DNA of 64,000 nt, taken from positions 248,001-312,000 of the forward strand of contig NZ_KB895377.1 of the NCBI RefSeq assembly GCF_000374825.1, read 5' to 3'. Shown here one piece after another: positions 53,518 through 62,744 of this stretch (position 1 is the first letter of the stretch; each line of letters begins with the position of its first letter). The notes beneath the pieces were generated by a model. It saw only the letters and a program-made list of their open reading frames with translations. It did not search any database and was not told the DNA's origin. This DNA is from Paenibacillus sanguinis 2301083 = DSM 16941. Its GTDB lineage: Bacteria > Bacillota > Bacilli > Paenibacillales > Paenibacillaceae. A program made the position numbers and the translations under genes.

Positions 53518-55812
53518 ATGAGTCTCGATTCTGTGTTCAGGCTGTCGGTCATTGTCGGCATGATCGACCAGCTAACCGGACCTATGAGCCGGATCTCTTC
53601 CACGGTAGACGGCTCGGTTAGCCGGATTGATAGGCTAAATCAAAGCTTCGGCAGTATGACCAAAACGGGACTTGTCATGACCGGGCTCGGCGCGCAAATC
53701 ACGGACACAGCCCTCGCCCCTGTCGAAGCAACGTTCGAAACGCAGCGCGCGCTTGGCGAACTGAAATCCGTTGGGGTTAAGGACTTGCAGGCGCTAGAGC
53801 AGGCATCAGAGAACTTCTCCGACACTTGGGCCGGAACGTCGAAAGCTCAATTTATCTCCGCTGCCTATGACATCAAATCAGGGATCGCATCCCTGAATGA
53901 CGAAGCCGTTGCGAAATATACGGAAATGGCCGGTATTACGGCCAAAGGAACGAAAGCTACCATCGCAGAGATGACCTCGTTGTTCGCGACCGGCTACGGG
54001 ATTTACAAAGGCTTCTACAAAGATATGAGTGATATCGACTTTGGCGAGATGTTTGCGGCTGGTATTGGCCATGCGGCCAACATCTTTAAGACGGACGGTC
54101 CGCAAATGGCGCAAGCGATCTCCTCCTTGGGAGCTGCGGCGACTTCGGCCAAAGTCCCGATGGAAGAACAATTCGCTATCCTTGGCATGCTTCAGGCAAC
54201 CATGAGCGGCAGCGAGGCCGGGACGAAGTACCGGGCATTCTTGCAGTCGGCGGCCAGGGCCGGGGATACCTTAAAGCTTAAATTCACGGACGCGAATAAC
54301 CAGCTTCTTTCCTTGCCTCAGATCCTTGATAAGCTCAGGGGCAAATTTGGAGATACCCTCGACGCTGCCGAGAAGATGCAAATTCAGAAGGCGTTCGGTA
54401 CAGATGAAGCCGTAGCCATGGTGGATCTCATGTACAACAAAACGGGAGATCTTCAAGATGGCATTTTATCGCTGTATGACTCCATGGGTAAAGGGATCAG
54501 CGAAGTCAAGGAAATGGCTAATGCAATCAATGATACCAGCCCGGATAGGTGGGATTTGCTTCAGCAGAAAATCCATAACGTCGGCGAAGATGTAGGGAAT
54601 ATGCTCCTCCCGACATTCAACGCCTTTATTGATCGAGGCGAGCAAGTTGTATCGAGGGTTTCTAATTGGATCGATAGTCATCAGCAGCTAACCAAATACA
54701 TCATGCTGACAATCATCACTATCGGTACATTGCTTGCAGCTGCTGGAACACTCATAACCACTATTGGCGGCATCGGGCTTATCGTTTCAAAAGGCGTGAG
54801 CATTTTCCTCGGATTTTACAAGGTCTTAAAAATGGGGAGCGACCTCTTTTTAACAATGCGGATAGTCGCTCTATACGCTGGCGATGGCATAAGAGCTTTC
54901 GGCAAAGGCATTTTGAGCGCTGCCCGAGCAATGCCTGGAATGATCGCTTCGGTATGGTCATTCACCGCTGCCCTGCTGGCCAATCCGGTCACATGGATCG
55001 TTATCGGCATCGTCGCCCTGATCGCGGCGATCATCCTGTTATGGACGAATTGGGACCGGGTCACGAGCTGGATCAAGAGCGCTTGGAACTCAGCGATTAA
55101 TGGCATCGTCGCCGGGTTCAACTGGATCAAGAACTTGTTTGCCGGGATGCCGGTATGGCTTCAGGTGGCCATCGCCGCCTTCCTGCCGTTCATAGGCATT
55201 CCAATGTTGATAATAAACAATTGGGGAAGTATTAAGGCCTTCTTTGTGAATTTGTGGAATGGGGTCACTGAACTTTTCAGAAGTGGCATTCAGAAAGCCA
55301 AGGACATTATAACCGGCGCATTAACCTGGTTCCGCGAGTCCGGCTCCAAGGTGATCACCACCTTTACGGACGGGATCAAGAGCGTAATTAACAAGCCGGT
55401 GGAAATGGTCAAAAACGGCTTGGCTAAAGTCCGCGAGCTGCTCCCATTCTCCGATGCGCACACCGGACCGCTCTCGCAGTTGACCCTTTCCGGACGCCGA
55501 GTATTCGAAACGATCGGAACCGGCATGGAGCAAAGCCAGGATATTCCGGCTGAAATGACGGACAAGGCCTTTGGACAAATGGGACTTGGCCGCGATGGCG
55601 AAGTCAAAAAAATCAACTTGCGCGAGGCCTTTACCGAGAAATCGGAAAGCAACAATACAACGACCGAGAAAGAAACGGGGTTGTACATCCATACCCTGAA
55701 TATCAATCCGGACATCAGCAAGATAAAAGACTTGCCGCTGCTGTTCGCATTGCTGAAGGAAATCGAAGATTACAACAATGGCAACGGGCCGACACCGGCC
55801 CCGGCTGGATAG
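53518..55812 (+). CDS. Tail tape-measure protein
   Basis: 764 aa. Long helical N-terminal part, several transmembrane-like segments (about 395-430, 480-510, 540-560), and tape-measure domain words such as QAISSLGAAATSAKVPMEEQF. It sets tail length and probably helps DNA passage. AAGGAGGTAGG upstream of ATG. Confidence 0.92.
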   Translation: MSLDSVFRLSVIVGMIDQLTGPMSRISSTVDGSVSRIDRLNQSFGSMTKTGLVMTGLGAQITDTALAPVEATFETQRALGELKSVGVKDLQALEQASENFSDTWAGTSKAQFISAAYDIKSGIASLNDEAVAKYTEMAGITAKGTKATIAEMTSLFATGYGIYKGFYKDMSDIDFGEMFAAGIGHAANIFKTDGPQMAQAISSLGAAATSAKVPMEEQFAILGMLQATMSGSEAGTKYRAFLQSAARAGDTLKLKFTDANNQLLSLPQILDKLRGKFGDTLDAAEKMQIQKAFGTDEAVAMVDLMYNKTGDLQDGILSLYDSMGKGISEVKEMANAINDTSPDRWDLLQQKIHNVGEDVGNMLLPTFNAFIDRGEQVVSRVSNWIDSHQQLTKYIMLTIITIGTLLAAAGTLITTIGGIGLIVSKGVSIFLGFYKVLKMGSDLFLTMRIVALYAGDGIRAFGKGILSAARAMPGMIASVWSFTAALLANPVTWIVIGIVALIAAIILLWTNWDRVTSWIKSAWNSAINGIVAGFNWIKNLFAGMPVWLQVAIAAFLPFIGIPMLIINNWGSIKAFFVNLWNGVTELFRSGIQKAKDIITGALTWFRESGSKVITTFTDGIKSVINKPVEMVKNGLAKVRELLPFSDAHTGPLSQLTLSGRRVFETIGTGMEQSQDIPAEMTDKAFGQMGLGRDGEVKKINLREAFTEKSESNNTTTEKETGLYIHTLNINPDISKIKDLPLLFALLKEIEDYNNGNGPTPAPAG

Positions 55813-55822
55813 GAGGACACCC

Positions 55823-56446
55823 ATGATCTATGTCGATGATACCGGCGTGAAGGTTGGAGGCGTTGTCCTCCCCGGCCTTTTCAAAAGCATCGAAATCAAA
55901 GGCGAGGCCACGGTCGAGGAGCAAGAAGTCCAAGGCAAAACGGCCAAGCCCAAACAAGCCACCGGTTACGAGGATGGCAAAATCACCTTGGAGTTAATCC
56001 TGGAGGACAGCCCAAACATGACTAAGCTTCGGCGGCTGGAGATCATCCAGAAGCTCTTTCAGAAGCCTGGCCAGACAAAGCCGGAAGTGCATACGTTCGT
56101 CAGCTCGCACTCATCCGTTCGGGGGATCAATAAAGTCATATTCAAGTCCTTAGCCTCGCGTGAGCAAAACAATACCTCGTCGATCGCGGTGACTATTGAG
56201 CTCTGGCAATACGTAGCCACGAAGATTACGGCCACCAAAAAAGGCAGCTCCAAGAGCTCAAGCAAAAAGACGACCGCCAAAGCAGCCGCCAAGCCCAGCT
56301 CAACACTGAGTGCCGATTACAAGAGTTATTTGACCAGCGATCGCGGTGCGGCTCCGAAGACGACGAATAAGACATCCAAAACGGCTGCCGTCGATAACAA
56401 GAACACCTCGGTCTACAAAAACGGAATCCTGCGGATGCCGATGTAA
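55823..56446 (+). CDS. Baseplate/hub-associated protein (Mu gp43/N-like position)
   Basis: 207 aa. Globular first 130 residues, then a Lys/Ser/Thr/Ala-rich linker and a C-terminal tail. ATG 55823 with AGGAGG upstream. It takes the position of Mu N (gp43) but sequence similarity is not evident to me. Confidence 0.65.
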   Translation: MIYVDDTGVKVGGVVLPGLFKSIEIKGEATVEEQEVQGKTAKPKQATGYEDGKITLELILEDSPNMTKLRRLEIIQKLFQKPGQTKPEVHTFVSSHSSVRGINKVIFKSLASREQNNTSSIAVTIELWQYVATKITATKKGSSKSSSKKTTAKAAAKPSSTLSADYKSYLTSDRGAAPKTTNKTSKTAAVDNKNTSVYKNGILRMPM

Positions 56447-56459
56447 AGGAGCGATTGCC

Positions 56460-57212
56460 ATGGATGATGATCTGTTCTATCCGGAAATCAACGTCGAGCT
56501 TGGCCCCTATGGACTTTCGCAAGGGATTGAGATCGAAGTGTACTCTTCGGCAGACTCTTATTTTGATTGGGGTAAGGTCCGATTTACTGACCGGTTCCAG
56601 GAGCAGATTTCCGTTGCCAAAAGGGACGCCGCTGTCGTTAAGATCGGATATAACGGCAATCTGGACGAAGTGTTCCAGGGATTCGTTGTCAGCCCGTATT
56701 CCGGCGGCAGCAACCAGGACGAGATCATCCTGAAGGACGCCATGGTTTTGTTGGAGGATACGCTGATCACGAACACCTTTCTTGATGCAACGCCCCAGGA
56801 GATCCTTTCCTTTTGCCTGGGCAAGGCCGGAATCAGCGAAGCGAGGATCTCATCTAAGATTTACGCAAAGAAAGCCTCCGTGCCAATCTTTCGGAAGAAC
56901 GTCATTTCGGTCATCGAAACCGTTCATTCCCTCTGGAAGATCAAAGAGCCATTCTTCTTCTCTTCCGGGGTCTTTTACTGGGGCGAGCAGCCAGAGCAGG
57001 ACAAAATCTATGAATTCGAGTATGCCGAGAACATCGTTTCCCTCGAAAAATTCGGAGGGCTTTGGCAGCTAGAAACGGTCGCCGCTCCATTTGTGCGGCA
57101 CTCTCATTTAATCAATGTCTCACATCCGAAAGTATCCGGCCAATTCGCGGTGAAGAAGGTGGTTTTCACCACGGAGGTCACCGGCTTCATCCGGACGAAA
57201 ATCTATTTTTAG
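56460..57212 (+). CDS. Baseplate hub protein (Mu gp44/P-like)
   Basis: 250 aa. Beta-rich, with ATG 56460 (AAAGGAG upstream). Position between gp43-like and gp45-like genes fits Mu P, the hub. Confidence 0.72.
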   Translation: MDDDLFYPEINVELGPYGLSQGIEIEVYSSADSYFDWGKVRFTDRFQEQISVAKRDAAVVKIGYNGNLDEVFQGFVVSPYSGGSNQDEIILKDAMVLLEDTLITNTFLDATPQEILSFCLGKAGISEARISSKIYAKKASVPIFRKNVISVIETVHSLWKIKEPFFFSSGVFYWGEQPEQDKIYEFEYAENIVSLEKFGGLWQLETVAAPFVRHSHLINVSHPKVSGQFAVKKVVFTTEVTGFIRTKIYF

Positions 57213-57224
57213 GTGGTGGTTTCC

Positions 57225-57503
57225 ATGTCGATCGTTGAAATGACCAATGCGGCAATCGACAAGCGCATGAAAACCGAATATCCGCATCTTCTGTATCCGG
57301 CAGCCATGCGGGCCAAGATTACCCGCGCCGCCGCTGGCCAGTATAATCTCAAAGTTCTGGACGATACCGGCGCTGTCGATGATCGATTCCCGGAGATCCC
57401 GAACGTGAAGTCGGATCAAGCTTTTGAAGTGGATGACACGGTGGCCATCCTGCTAATGTATGGCCAGCTCGATCCCTACATCGTCGGCAAGGTGGTGAGC
57501 TGA
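57225..57503 (+). CDS. Baseplate protein (Mu gp45-like)
   Basis: 92 aa OB-fold-like segment (LKVLDDTGAVDDRFPEIPNV) as in spike-adjacent baseplate proteins. GTG/ATG 57225 is preferred with AGGTGG upstream. A spike tip is not seen, so it is shorter than Mu gp45. Confidence 0.7.
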   Translation: MSIVEMTNAAIDKRMKTEYPHLLYPAAMRAKITRAAAGQYNLKVLDDTGAVDDRFPEIPNVKSDQAFEVDDTVAILLMYGQLDPYIVGKVVS

Positions 57504-57913
57504 TGGCTGGATTAAACGACACAGACATCCTGCTAAACGAGGATTGGCAGCTCGCCCCTGCGGCCAATGGCGATGCGCTTGTGGTTTCCGGACCGGACTG
57601 TTTCTTTCAGGACATCCGACTAGAGGCGATGACCCAAGAAGGCGAGCTGTTCTATGACGAAACTTGGGGCTGGTCGCTGCTTGATTTTATCCAATCAACG
57701 GACGATGAGCTCACCAGGCTTGAACTCGCCCAGCGCGTTCAGCTGAAGCTATCTAGACGCGAGGAAATCAACTCGGAGACGATCGCGGCCAATGTTCAAT
57801 TTGCCGACGACAAGATCGGCGTCCAGATATCCTTCAAGTTCCAAGGCGACGATCTGCAATATCAGCTCGACATCGAGCTGGACAGAGTGAAAGTTGAGGT
57901 GAAAATCGTATGA
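57503..57913 (+). CDS. Baseplate wedge protein (gp46/GPW gp25 family)
   Basis: 136 aa; the GELFYDETWGWSLLDFI segment is typical of the W/gp25 family. It overlaps neighbours by a few bases on both sides. Confidence 0.82.
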   Translation: MAGLNDTDILLNEDWQLAPAANGDALVVSGPDCFFQDIRLEAMTQEGELFYDETWGWSLLDFIQSTDDELTRLELAQRVQLKLSRREEINSETIAANVQFADDKIGVQISFKFQGDDLQYQLDIELDRVKVEVKIV

Positions 57914-59040
57914 TCGACGATCAGGTGATGAATCAGATCCTCCCCGTTCCTGATCGAGACGAGCTCGCAAGCTCTCTCCAGGAGGAGTTACAAGATGAAG
58001 GCTTCAGCATCACGAACTTCTCGCCTGGCGGCATATTCTACACGCTGATGATGATCGCCATTCAGATCCGGATCGACCTGGTCACGCTCTTCCGCAACGT
58101 CTTAAACAATATGTTCGTTTCTCACGCTGAAGGCGATTGGCTGGAGCTGAAGGCTGCCGACTTCTCCAAGAAGCGCAAGCAGCCGGTGAAGACCAGGGGT
58201 AATGTTACGCTGAAGCGTGCGGCAGCCGGTGAAGCGATCCGGATAGCCAAGGGCGATATTTTCAAAACCGAAGCGGACATCATGGGCGAGGAGCTTCGAT
58301 TCGTTGTCCTGGAGAACGTCACGATGCCAGCGGATGCCCTCACCTATCGCGTGCCGGTGGAAGCTGAGAAAGTGGGCTCGGCCTACAACGTGCCGCCGGG
58401 TCAGATCCGGCGCTCCCTGACGCATATTGAAGGGATCGACGAAATCATGAATGAAGCCGATTGGATCTCTCGCGAGGGTAGCGACTTGGAGGACATTGAA
58501 AGCCTTCGGGCGCGCACTTTGAACAGCTGGTCAGAGCTTTCGACTCTCCCTATTGCAGCGAAATACAAATCGGTTTGTGAGGCGATCCCTGGCGTTCTCT
58601 TTGTTCAAGTGGACGACCTTCATCCTCGCGGCCAAGGAACCGTTGATATTATCGTCACCGGCACCGCCGGAACACCGAGCGAAGGTTTGCTCGCCCAAGT
58701 TCAGGCTGCAGCTGATTCCATTAAAGGACCGGACGATAATGTTCTTGCTAAGCCCTCCGAAACCGTCACGCAGGACATCGCTGTCACGGTCTGGATTCCA
58801 GTGGATGCCTCGGAGGATGGCATCGAAACGAAGGCCACGGCCATCCTGACAGAACTGTTGCGCATCAAGAAAGGCCGAGACCTGAACGTGCTGAACCACG
58901 CAGACATTATCTATGCGATCCGCTCCGGAATCAGCATAAGCAAGAACGTCAAGGTCACTAATCCGCCGCAGGACGTTGTCCTGGACAATAACAAGGTGAT
59001 TGTGCTTGGATCGGTCAGCATCACTATTTTGAGGGGGTAA
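57910..59040 (+). CDS. Baseplate J-like protein (Mu gp47)
   Basis: 376 aa. Baseplate J domain with DWLELKAADFSKKRKQPVK-like start (AEGDWLELKAADF) and later IEGIDEIMNEADWISREGSD. Wedge component of contractile tails. Overlaps the previous gene by 4 bp. Confidence 0.9.
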   Translation: MIDDQVMNQILPVPDRDELASSLQEELQDEGFSITNFSPGGIFYTLMMIAIQIRIDLVTLFRNVLNNMFVSHAEGDWLELKAADFSKKRKQPVKTRGNVTLKRAAAGEAIRIAKGDIFKTEADIMGEELRFVVLENVTMPADALTYRVPVEAEKVGSAYNVPPGQIRRSLTHIEGIDEIMNEADWISREGSDLEDIESLRARTLNSWSELSTLPIAAKYKSVCEAIPGVLFVQVDDLHPRGQGTVDIIVTGTAGTPSEGLLAQVQAAADSIKGPDDNVLAKPSETVTQDIAVTVWIPVDASEDGIETKATAILTELLRIKKGRDLNVLNHADIIYAIRSGISISKNVKVTNPPQDVVLDNNKVIVLGSVSITILRG

Positions 59041-59852
59041 TGGCCATGTTCGAGAAGTTCGTCGATTATATGTACTACCTCCTGTTCGGCCCCCTGAAAA
59101 AGGTCATCAAGAAAAACAACCAGTTCTACATCTTTTTCAAGGTGATCAGTAAGCTGTTCGACCAGACCAAGCAGGACATTTTCCGGGTGCGCGAGGAGTC
59201 CATGATTATTTCGGCCAGTGAGCGGATTCTCGAAGAACATGGCCGCGAACGGGACATGCCCCGACTAAAGGGTGAGGATATTGAAAGCTACAGAATGCGG
59301 CTGCTCATGAAAAACGTCATCGCCGAACAAGCCGGGACGAAGAATGGCATTCTGACCGCATTGAAGGCTCTTGGATACGATCAGTCTTACATCGAACCCT
59401 ATTATCTATATGATCCGGATCGCTGGGCTGAGTTCATCATCTACCTTGGCAGCAAGACACCACCAGGAGTTAATAGTCTTTCTGTTATCAATGCTGAAGT
59501 AATGAAGATCAAACCAGCTCGTTCAAAGCCGAATTATGGGATAAGGTTTGATTTTCATAACAAGAGTCAGTTAGACACTTTGCTTCGACTTCGGACGCGA
59601 GTGAATTTTTTCGGAGGATATCCATGGTACTTGGACGGTGTTCAACTCCTTAATGGTCATCCCTCTTTGTCAGGGTGGGCCGGGAACCGACCACGTTTCA
59701 ATAATCAGATGGTCATCCGGAGTAAAAACAGAAATGAAGCCAGCCAAGATGCCGTTATTCGACAGCGGCACAACTACTGGGTACTTGACGGTTCCGTCCC
59801 CTTGGACGGATCGCGGCTATTGAGTTCTTCGGAGACAATCGTAAATATTTAG
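59040..59852 (+). CDS. Tail protein (Mu gp48-like)
   Basis: 270 aa. The first 165 residues resemble tail protein I/gp48-type; the last 90 (GGYPWYLDGVQLLNGHPSLSG) look like a collar or fibre-joining part. It overlaps the J-like gene stop by 1 bp. Confidence 0.75.
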   Translation: MAMFEKFVDYMYYLLFGPLKKVIKKNNQFYIFFKVISKLFDQTKQDIFRVREESMIISASERILEEHGRERDMPRLKGEDIESYRMRLLMKNVIAEQAGTKNGILTALKALGYDQSYIEPYYLYDPDRWAEFIIYLGSKTPPGVNSLSVINAEVMKIKPARSKPNYGIRFDFHNKSQLDTLLRLRTRVNFFGGYPWYLDGVQLLNGHPSLSGWAGNRPRFNNQMVIRSKNRNEASQDAVIRQRHNYWVLDGSVPLDGSRLLSSSETIVNI

Positions 59853-59861
59853 GAGGTTAAT

Positions 59862-60251
59862 ATGGCAGAACAGGTATTGACGGTTACAACAGCTTATGCG
59901 CGTGCACAAGTAGCGCGTGCTCGGGCTGAAGGTGGTAGCCTAACCAAGGTGGTACAAATGGCGTTCGGAAATGGTGGCGTTGATTCCTCGGGTAATCCTT
60001 TGCCAGTGGATGGAACTGAAGAAACGCTTCGCAATGAGTTGCTGCGAAAGGATATCGACAGCTATGAATTCATTGCTCCTGCTACGATACGTTACCGCTG
60101 CCCGTTAGCGGAAAATGAGCTTACCGGACAGATCATAAATGAGTTGGCGTTGGTGGATACGGAAGGTAAATTCACGGCCCTACGAACCATGGGGAACAAG
60201 CTTAAAGATGGGGATATGGAATTTATATTTGAGGTAGATGACATCTATTAA
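59862..60251 (+). CDS. Tail-collar fibre protein (DUF3751-like)
   Basis: 129 aa with the collar-fibre N-terminal words RAQVARARAEGGSL and QMAFGNGGVDSSGNPL. SD AGGAGGT upstream. It joins fibres to the baseplate. Confidence 0.78.
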   Translation: MAEQVLTVTTAYARAQVARARAEGGSLTKVVQMAFGNGGVDSSGNPLPVDGTEETLRNELLRKDIDSYEFIAPATIRYRCPLAENELTGQIINELALVDTEGKFTALRTMGNKLKDGDMEFIFEVDDIY

Positions 60252-60265
60252 GGGGGCGAAATGAA

Positions 60266-60823
60266 ATGCCAATAAAACCACCGAGACGTTTTACCGTTAC
60301 GGATCAGGGCCATGCGGACGTACTTAATAATCCGATCGATACGCTTTATGAAAACGATCAAGAGCTGCAAACACAGATTGAAAGTATTCGTACCAACCCC
60401 ACCCAGAACGGCATTGTATCGAGCGTGGAGTTCCAAAATCATGCTAATAACTCTCAGATTCATATTACGGCAGCGGAACGAACAGCTTGGGATGCTTCGG
60501 AATCAAATGCAAAAGCTTATACCGATTTAAATGCGGCGAAAAAGTCTCATACACATACAGCATCCGACTTGCCTTCTGCAACCACGCAAGCGCGAGGCGT
60601 TACACAACTTAACACGTCAACCAGTAGTACAGCTACCGATCAGGCTGCGACTCCAAGTGCGGTGAAAGCTGCTTATGATAAAGCAGATGCGGCCTGGAAT
60701 GCAAGTAAAACAGGTCCTGGAACAGACTATACAACAAAACGACCTAGGAATACTGCTCTAAAATCTGCTACGGATTTTACTTCATCTGAACTCGGCAATG
60801 GCGAAATTGGGTTCATATATTAA
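60266..60823 (+). CDS. Tail fibre protein
   Basis: 185 aa. Contains the Phage_fiber_2-like repeat GVTQLNTSTSSTATDQAATP and a coiled-coil N-terminal part. The Asn/Ser/Thr-rich middle is typical of fibres. Host range may be set here. Confidence 0.78.
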   Translation: MPIKPPRRFTVTDQGHADVLNNPIDTLYENDQELQTQIESIRTNPTQNGIVSSVEFQNHANNSQIHITAAERTAWDASESNAKAYTDLNAAKKSHTHTASDLPSATTQARGVTQLNTSTSSTATDQAATPSAVKAAYDKADAAWNASKTGPGTDYTTKRPRNTALKSATDFTSSELGNGEIGFIY

Positions 60824-60843
60824 GGAGAGCGAGGTGCATAAAA

Positions 60844-61419
60844 TTGCCGATCCGCTTTAACTATAACGGGGTAATTACTTCAGTAAAAAAAGTACAGACA
60901 AGCATTGGCGGAGTGATCCGTGATGCAAAAAAAGGTCAGTCAAACGTTGATGGGGTCATACGTAATTTTTGGTCTATCCTCCTCGATATTTATAAAGCAG
61001 GCGTTGAAAATATCACTTTGGTTGCCGGTTATCATACAACATACGGTACGATCTCTAAAAACTCCGGAAGTATTGATGTTAAACTCACTGGAAATGTTGG
61101 TTCTGTAACAGAAGCATCTTATGTAACGGATGTACCCATAGACTTAGGCCCTTTCAGCAAAGTATGTATAGATTGGCAAAGTGTAGATAATTTTTCAGAC
61201 AACTTTTGGAGTTATGTTATCGCAAGTACCAATAAGACAGGGAGTTATACTGAATCAAATGCAAGTGCTTTTAAAACAAAGACGTTCTCAAGAGAAATAA
61301 CCGAAGTTGATGTATCGAATTTAACAGGATATCACTATATTCGGGTACATATCCGAATTGGTGGAGGGGCTAATGTCCCGAACATTAAAACCACAACATT
61401 TAATTTATGGCTCGAATAA
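60844..61419 (+). CDS. Tail fibre-associated protein
   Basis: 191 aa; TTG start at 60844 after AAGGAGAGCGAGG. Two related words GVITSVKKVQTSIGG and GVIRDAKKGQSNVDG at the start form an imperfect repeat. No catalytic motif. Probably a host-binding tip. Confidence 0.6.
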   Translation: MPIRFNYNGVITSVKKVQTSIGGVIRDAKKGQSNVDGVIRNFWSILLDIYKAGVENITLVAGYHTTYGTISKNSGSIDVKLTGNVGSVTEASYVTDVPIDLGPFSKVCIDWQSVDNFSDNFWSYVIASTNKTGSYTESNASAFKTKTFSREITEVDVSNLTGYHYIRVHIRIGGGANVPNIKTTTFNLWLE

Positions 61420-61440
61420 TATGAAAAGGAGAAATGGAAA

Positions 61441-61806
61441 ATGAATGTTAAGTTTAACAATGGTGTTGAGCTGCCATGTATTACGGTTAATGGGAAGCAA
61501 GGTTATTATCAAAATGCCAATAGAGAGATTTACGAATTTCATTTCGACCCCAATAACACCGATTTTGCGCAATTAGAAAGTTTGTTTGGGAATGAGGAAA
61601 ACACAAAACAAATTAGAATCATTGATGGGGATAGTGACTTTTTACATGAAAATTTCACTATAAGAATGAGCCTATCATTCTTACCTATTGAAGTTTTGCC
61701 TGAAACGACTAGTTCTCCCGCAAAGTACGAAAATAGGTTTGTTGTTTCAATGGCCCAAAAGACGTACATGGAGAATTTAGTTTCTCAATTGATTACACAA
61801 CAATAG
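61441..61806 (+). CDS. Hypothetical tail-end protein
   Basis: 121 aa, AT-rich gene, SD AAAAGGAGAAA upstream. No family recognised. Position after fibres suggests fibre or chaperone role. Confidence 0.55.
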   Translation: MNVKFNNGVELPCITVNGKQGYYQNANREIYEFHFDPNNTDFAQLESLFGNEENTKQIRIIDGDSDFLHENFTIRMSLSFLPIEVLPETTSSPAKYENRFVVSMAQKTYMENLVSQLITQQ

Positions 61807-61828
61807 ATAATCAATAACTACCATTATC

Positions 61829-61886
61829 TTCTCTCTTTAATTAAGATATACTTTTAGAGAAGGTATATTCTTAGTTGAAGAGAGAA
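61829..61886. repeat. Inverted repeat before right-end cargo gene
   Basis: TTCTCTCTT (61829-61837) pairs with AAGAGAGAA (61878-61886). Inner arm TATAC/GTATA adds to it. A long hairpin ending just before the cargo SD (AGAGAGAAGG). Confidence 0.65.
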
Positions 61887-61894
61887 GGTTCTTT

Positions 61895-62671
61895 ATGAAT
61901 ATAAAAAAATCAGTAAAATCAGTTGTCCTTAAGTCGATTATTAGATTTAATGAAAAAAAATATAAAAACGGTAACCGTACATTGCGTTATTTATTTTCGA
62001 AGGCAAAATCAAGTGTTTTGATTGTCATATTTAGCGGGTTTTCAGGTGAAAATGAACGACCAAAATATAACTACATTAGGAGTTTAAATAACATTAGAAC
62101 CAACAAATTATTTATCCTCGACAACTTTGGATATGGTAATAGAGGGACATACTATTTAGGTGAGAACAACGATTTTTATGTAGAAAAATCTGTAGATGAA
62201 TTAATTGAAATAATCAAAAAGAAATACGGGATAACAAAAACCGTATTTCTAGGAAGCAGCAAAGGCGGGACTTCTGCTTTATATTTTGGAACTAAGCATG
62301 AAGCTGATTACATTATTGCTGGTGCCCCACAATATTACATAGGAAGCTATTTAAAAGCCGATTGGCACAGCAAAATTCTTAAAGGCATCATGGGAGATAC
62401 AAAAGAAGTAAGCATTAATTTCCTGAACACATTATTACCACAGGCTATTTCTGAGGGAAATACAAAAACAAAGATTTATTTGCACTATTCTGTGAATGAC
62501 CGATATACATATCAAGAGCATGTGCTCGATCTGATAAAGGATATTAATAATAAAGGATACACTTTGATCGAGGACATCCAAAGTTATAAGAATCATAATG
62601 ACGTTGCAAAATCTTTCCCAATATTCATGAAAACAGCTCTAAAGAATGATATCTTGGCTAATCAAGATTAA
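61895..62671 (+). CDS. Alpha/beta-hydrolase-like cargo protein (Asp2-like)
   Basis: 258 aa. Nucleophile elbow GSSKGG (120-125) with Ser122; candidate Asp202 (SVNDRYTY) and His234 (YKNHND) complete a possible triad. The DNA is visibly AT-rich compared with the phage genes. In other phages and genomes this shape resembles accessory Sec Asp2 or polysaccharide-related hydrolases. It lies between the tail genes and the right end, where Mu keeps mom. A surface-modifying role is an inference. Confidence 0.72.
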   Translation: MNIKKSVKSVVLKSIIRFNEKKYKNGNRTLRYLFSKAKSSVLIVIFSGFSGENERPKYNYIRSLNNIRTNKLFILDNFGYGNRGTYYLGENNDFYVEKSVDELIEIIKKKYGITKTVFLGSSKGGTSALYFGTKHEADYIIAGAPQYYIGSYLKADWHSKILKGIMGDTKEVSINFLNTLLPQAISEGNTKTKIYLHYSVNDRYTYQEHVLDLIKDINNKGYTLIEDIQSYKNHNDVAKSFPIFMKTALKNDILANQD

Positions 62672-62691
62672 CGCATAGACAGCATGTTATT

Positions 62692-62739
62692 TTTGCCAAA
62701 AATATTGATAATCTTTGCCAAAAATTTTGCGCGGCTACA
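62692..62739 (+). promoter_or_regulatory. Prophage right end with paired transposase-binding motifs
   Basis: TTTGCCAAAAAT occurs at 62692-62703 and 62714-62725, a spacing of 22 bp (two turns), followed by terminal CTACA. The left end has TTTGGCAAA inverted at about 31078. Confidence 0.65.
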
Positions 62740-62744
62740 GGAGC
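62740..62744 (+). repeat. 5-bp target-site duplication, right copy
   Basis: GGAGC directly after the CTACA end; identical to 30951-30955. Confidence 0.9.

Larger units (their letters stand above)
30956..62739 (+). mobile_element. Mu-like transposable prophage
   Basis: 31,784 bp. The left end is TGTAG and the right end CTACA, flanked by 5-bp duplication GGAGC, and excision restores a host reading frame. Content follows Mu: repressor, DDE transposase, MuB-like ATPase, Gam, GemA, Mor, terminase, portal, F, protease/scaffold, major head, contractile tail and baseplate, tail fibres. No frame is obviously broken, so it may be inducible. No invertase/Gin gene and no second C-type activator were recognised. 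Confidence 0.95.

Noticed and set aside
30956..62739. Site-specific integration (integrase with att sites)
   Set aside because: No tyrosine or serine integrase gene; ends and duplication fit transposition.
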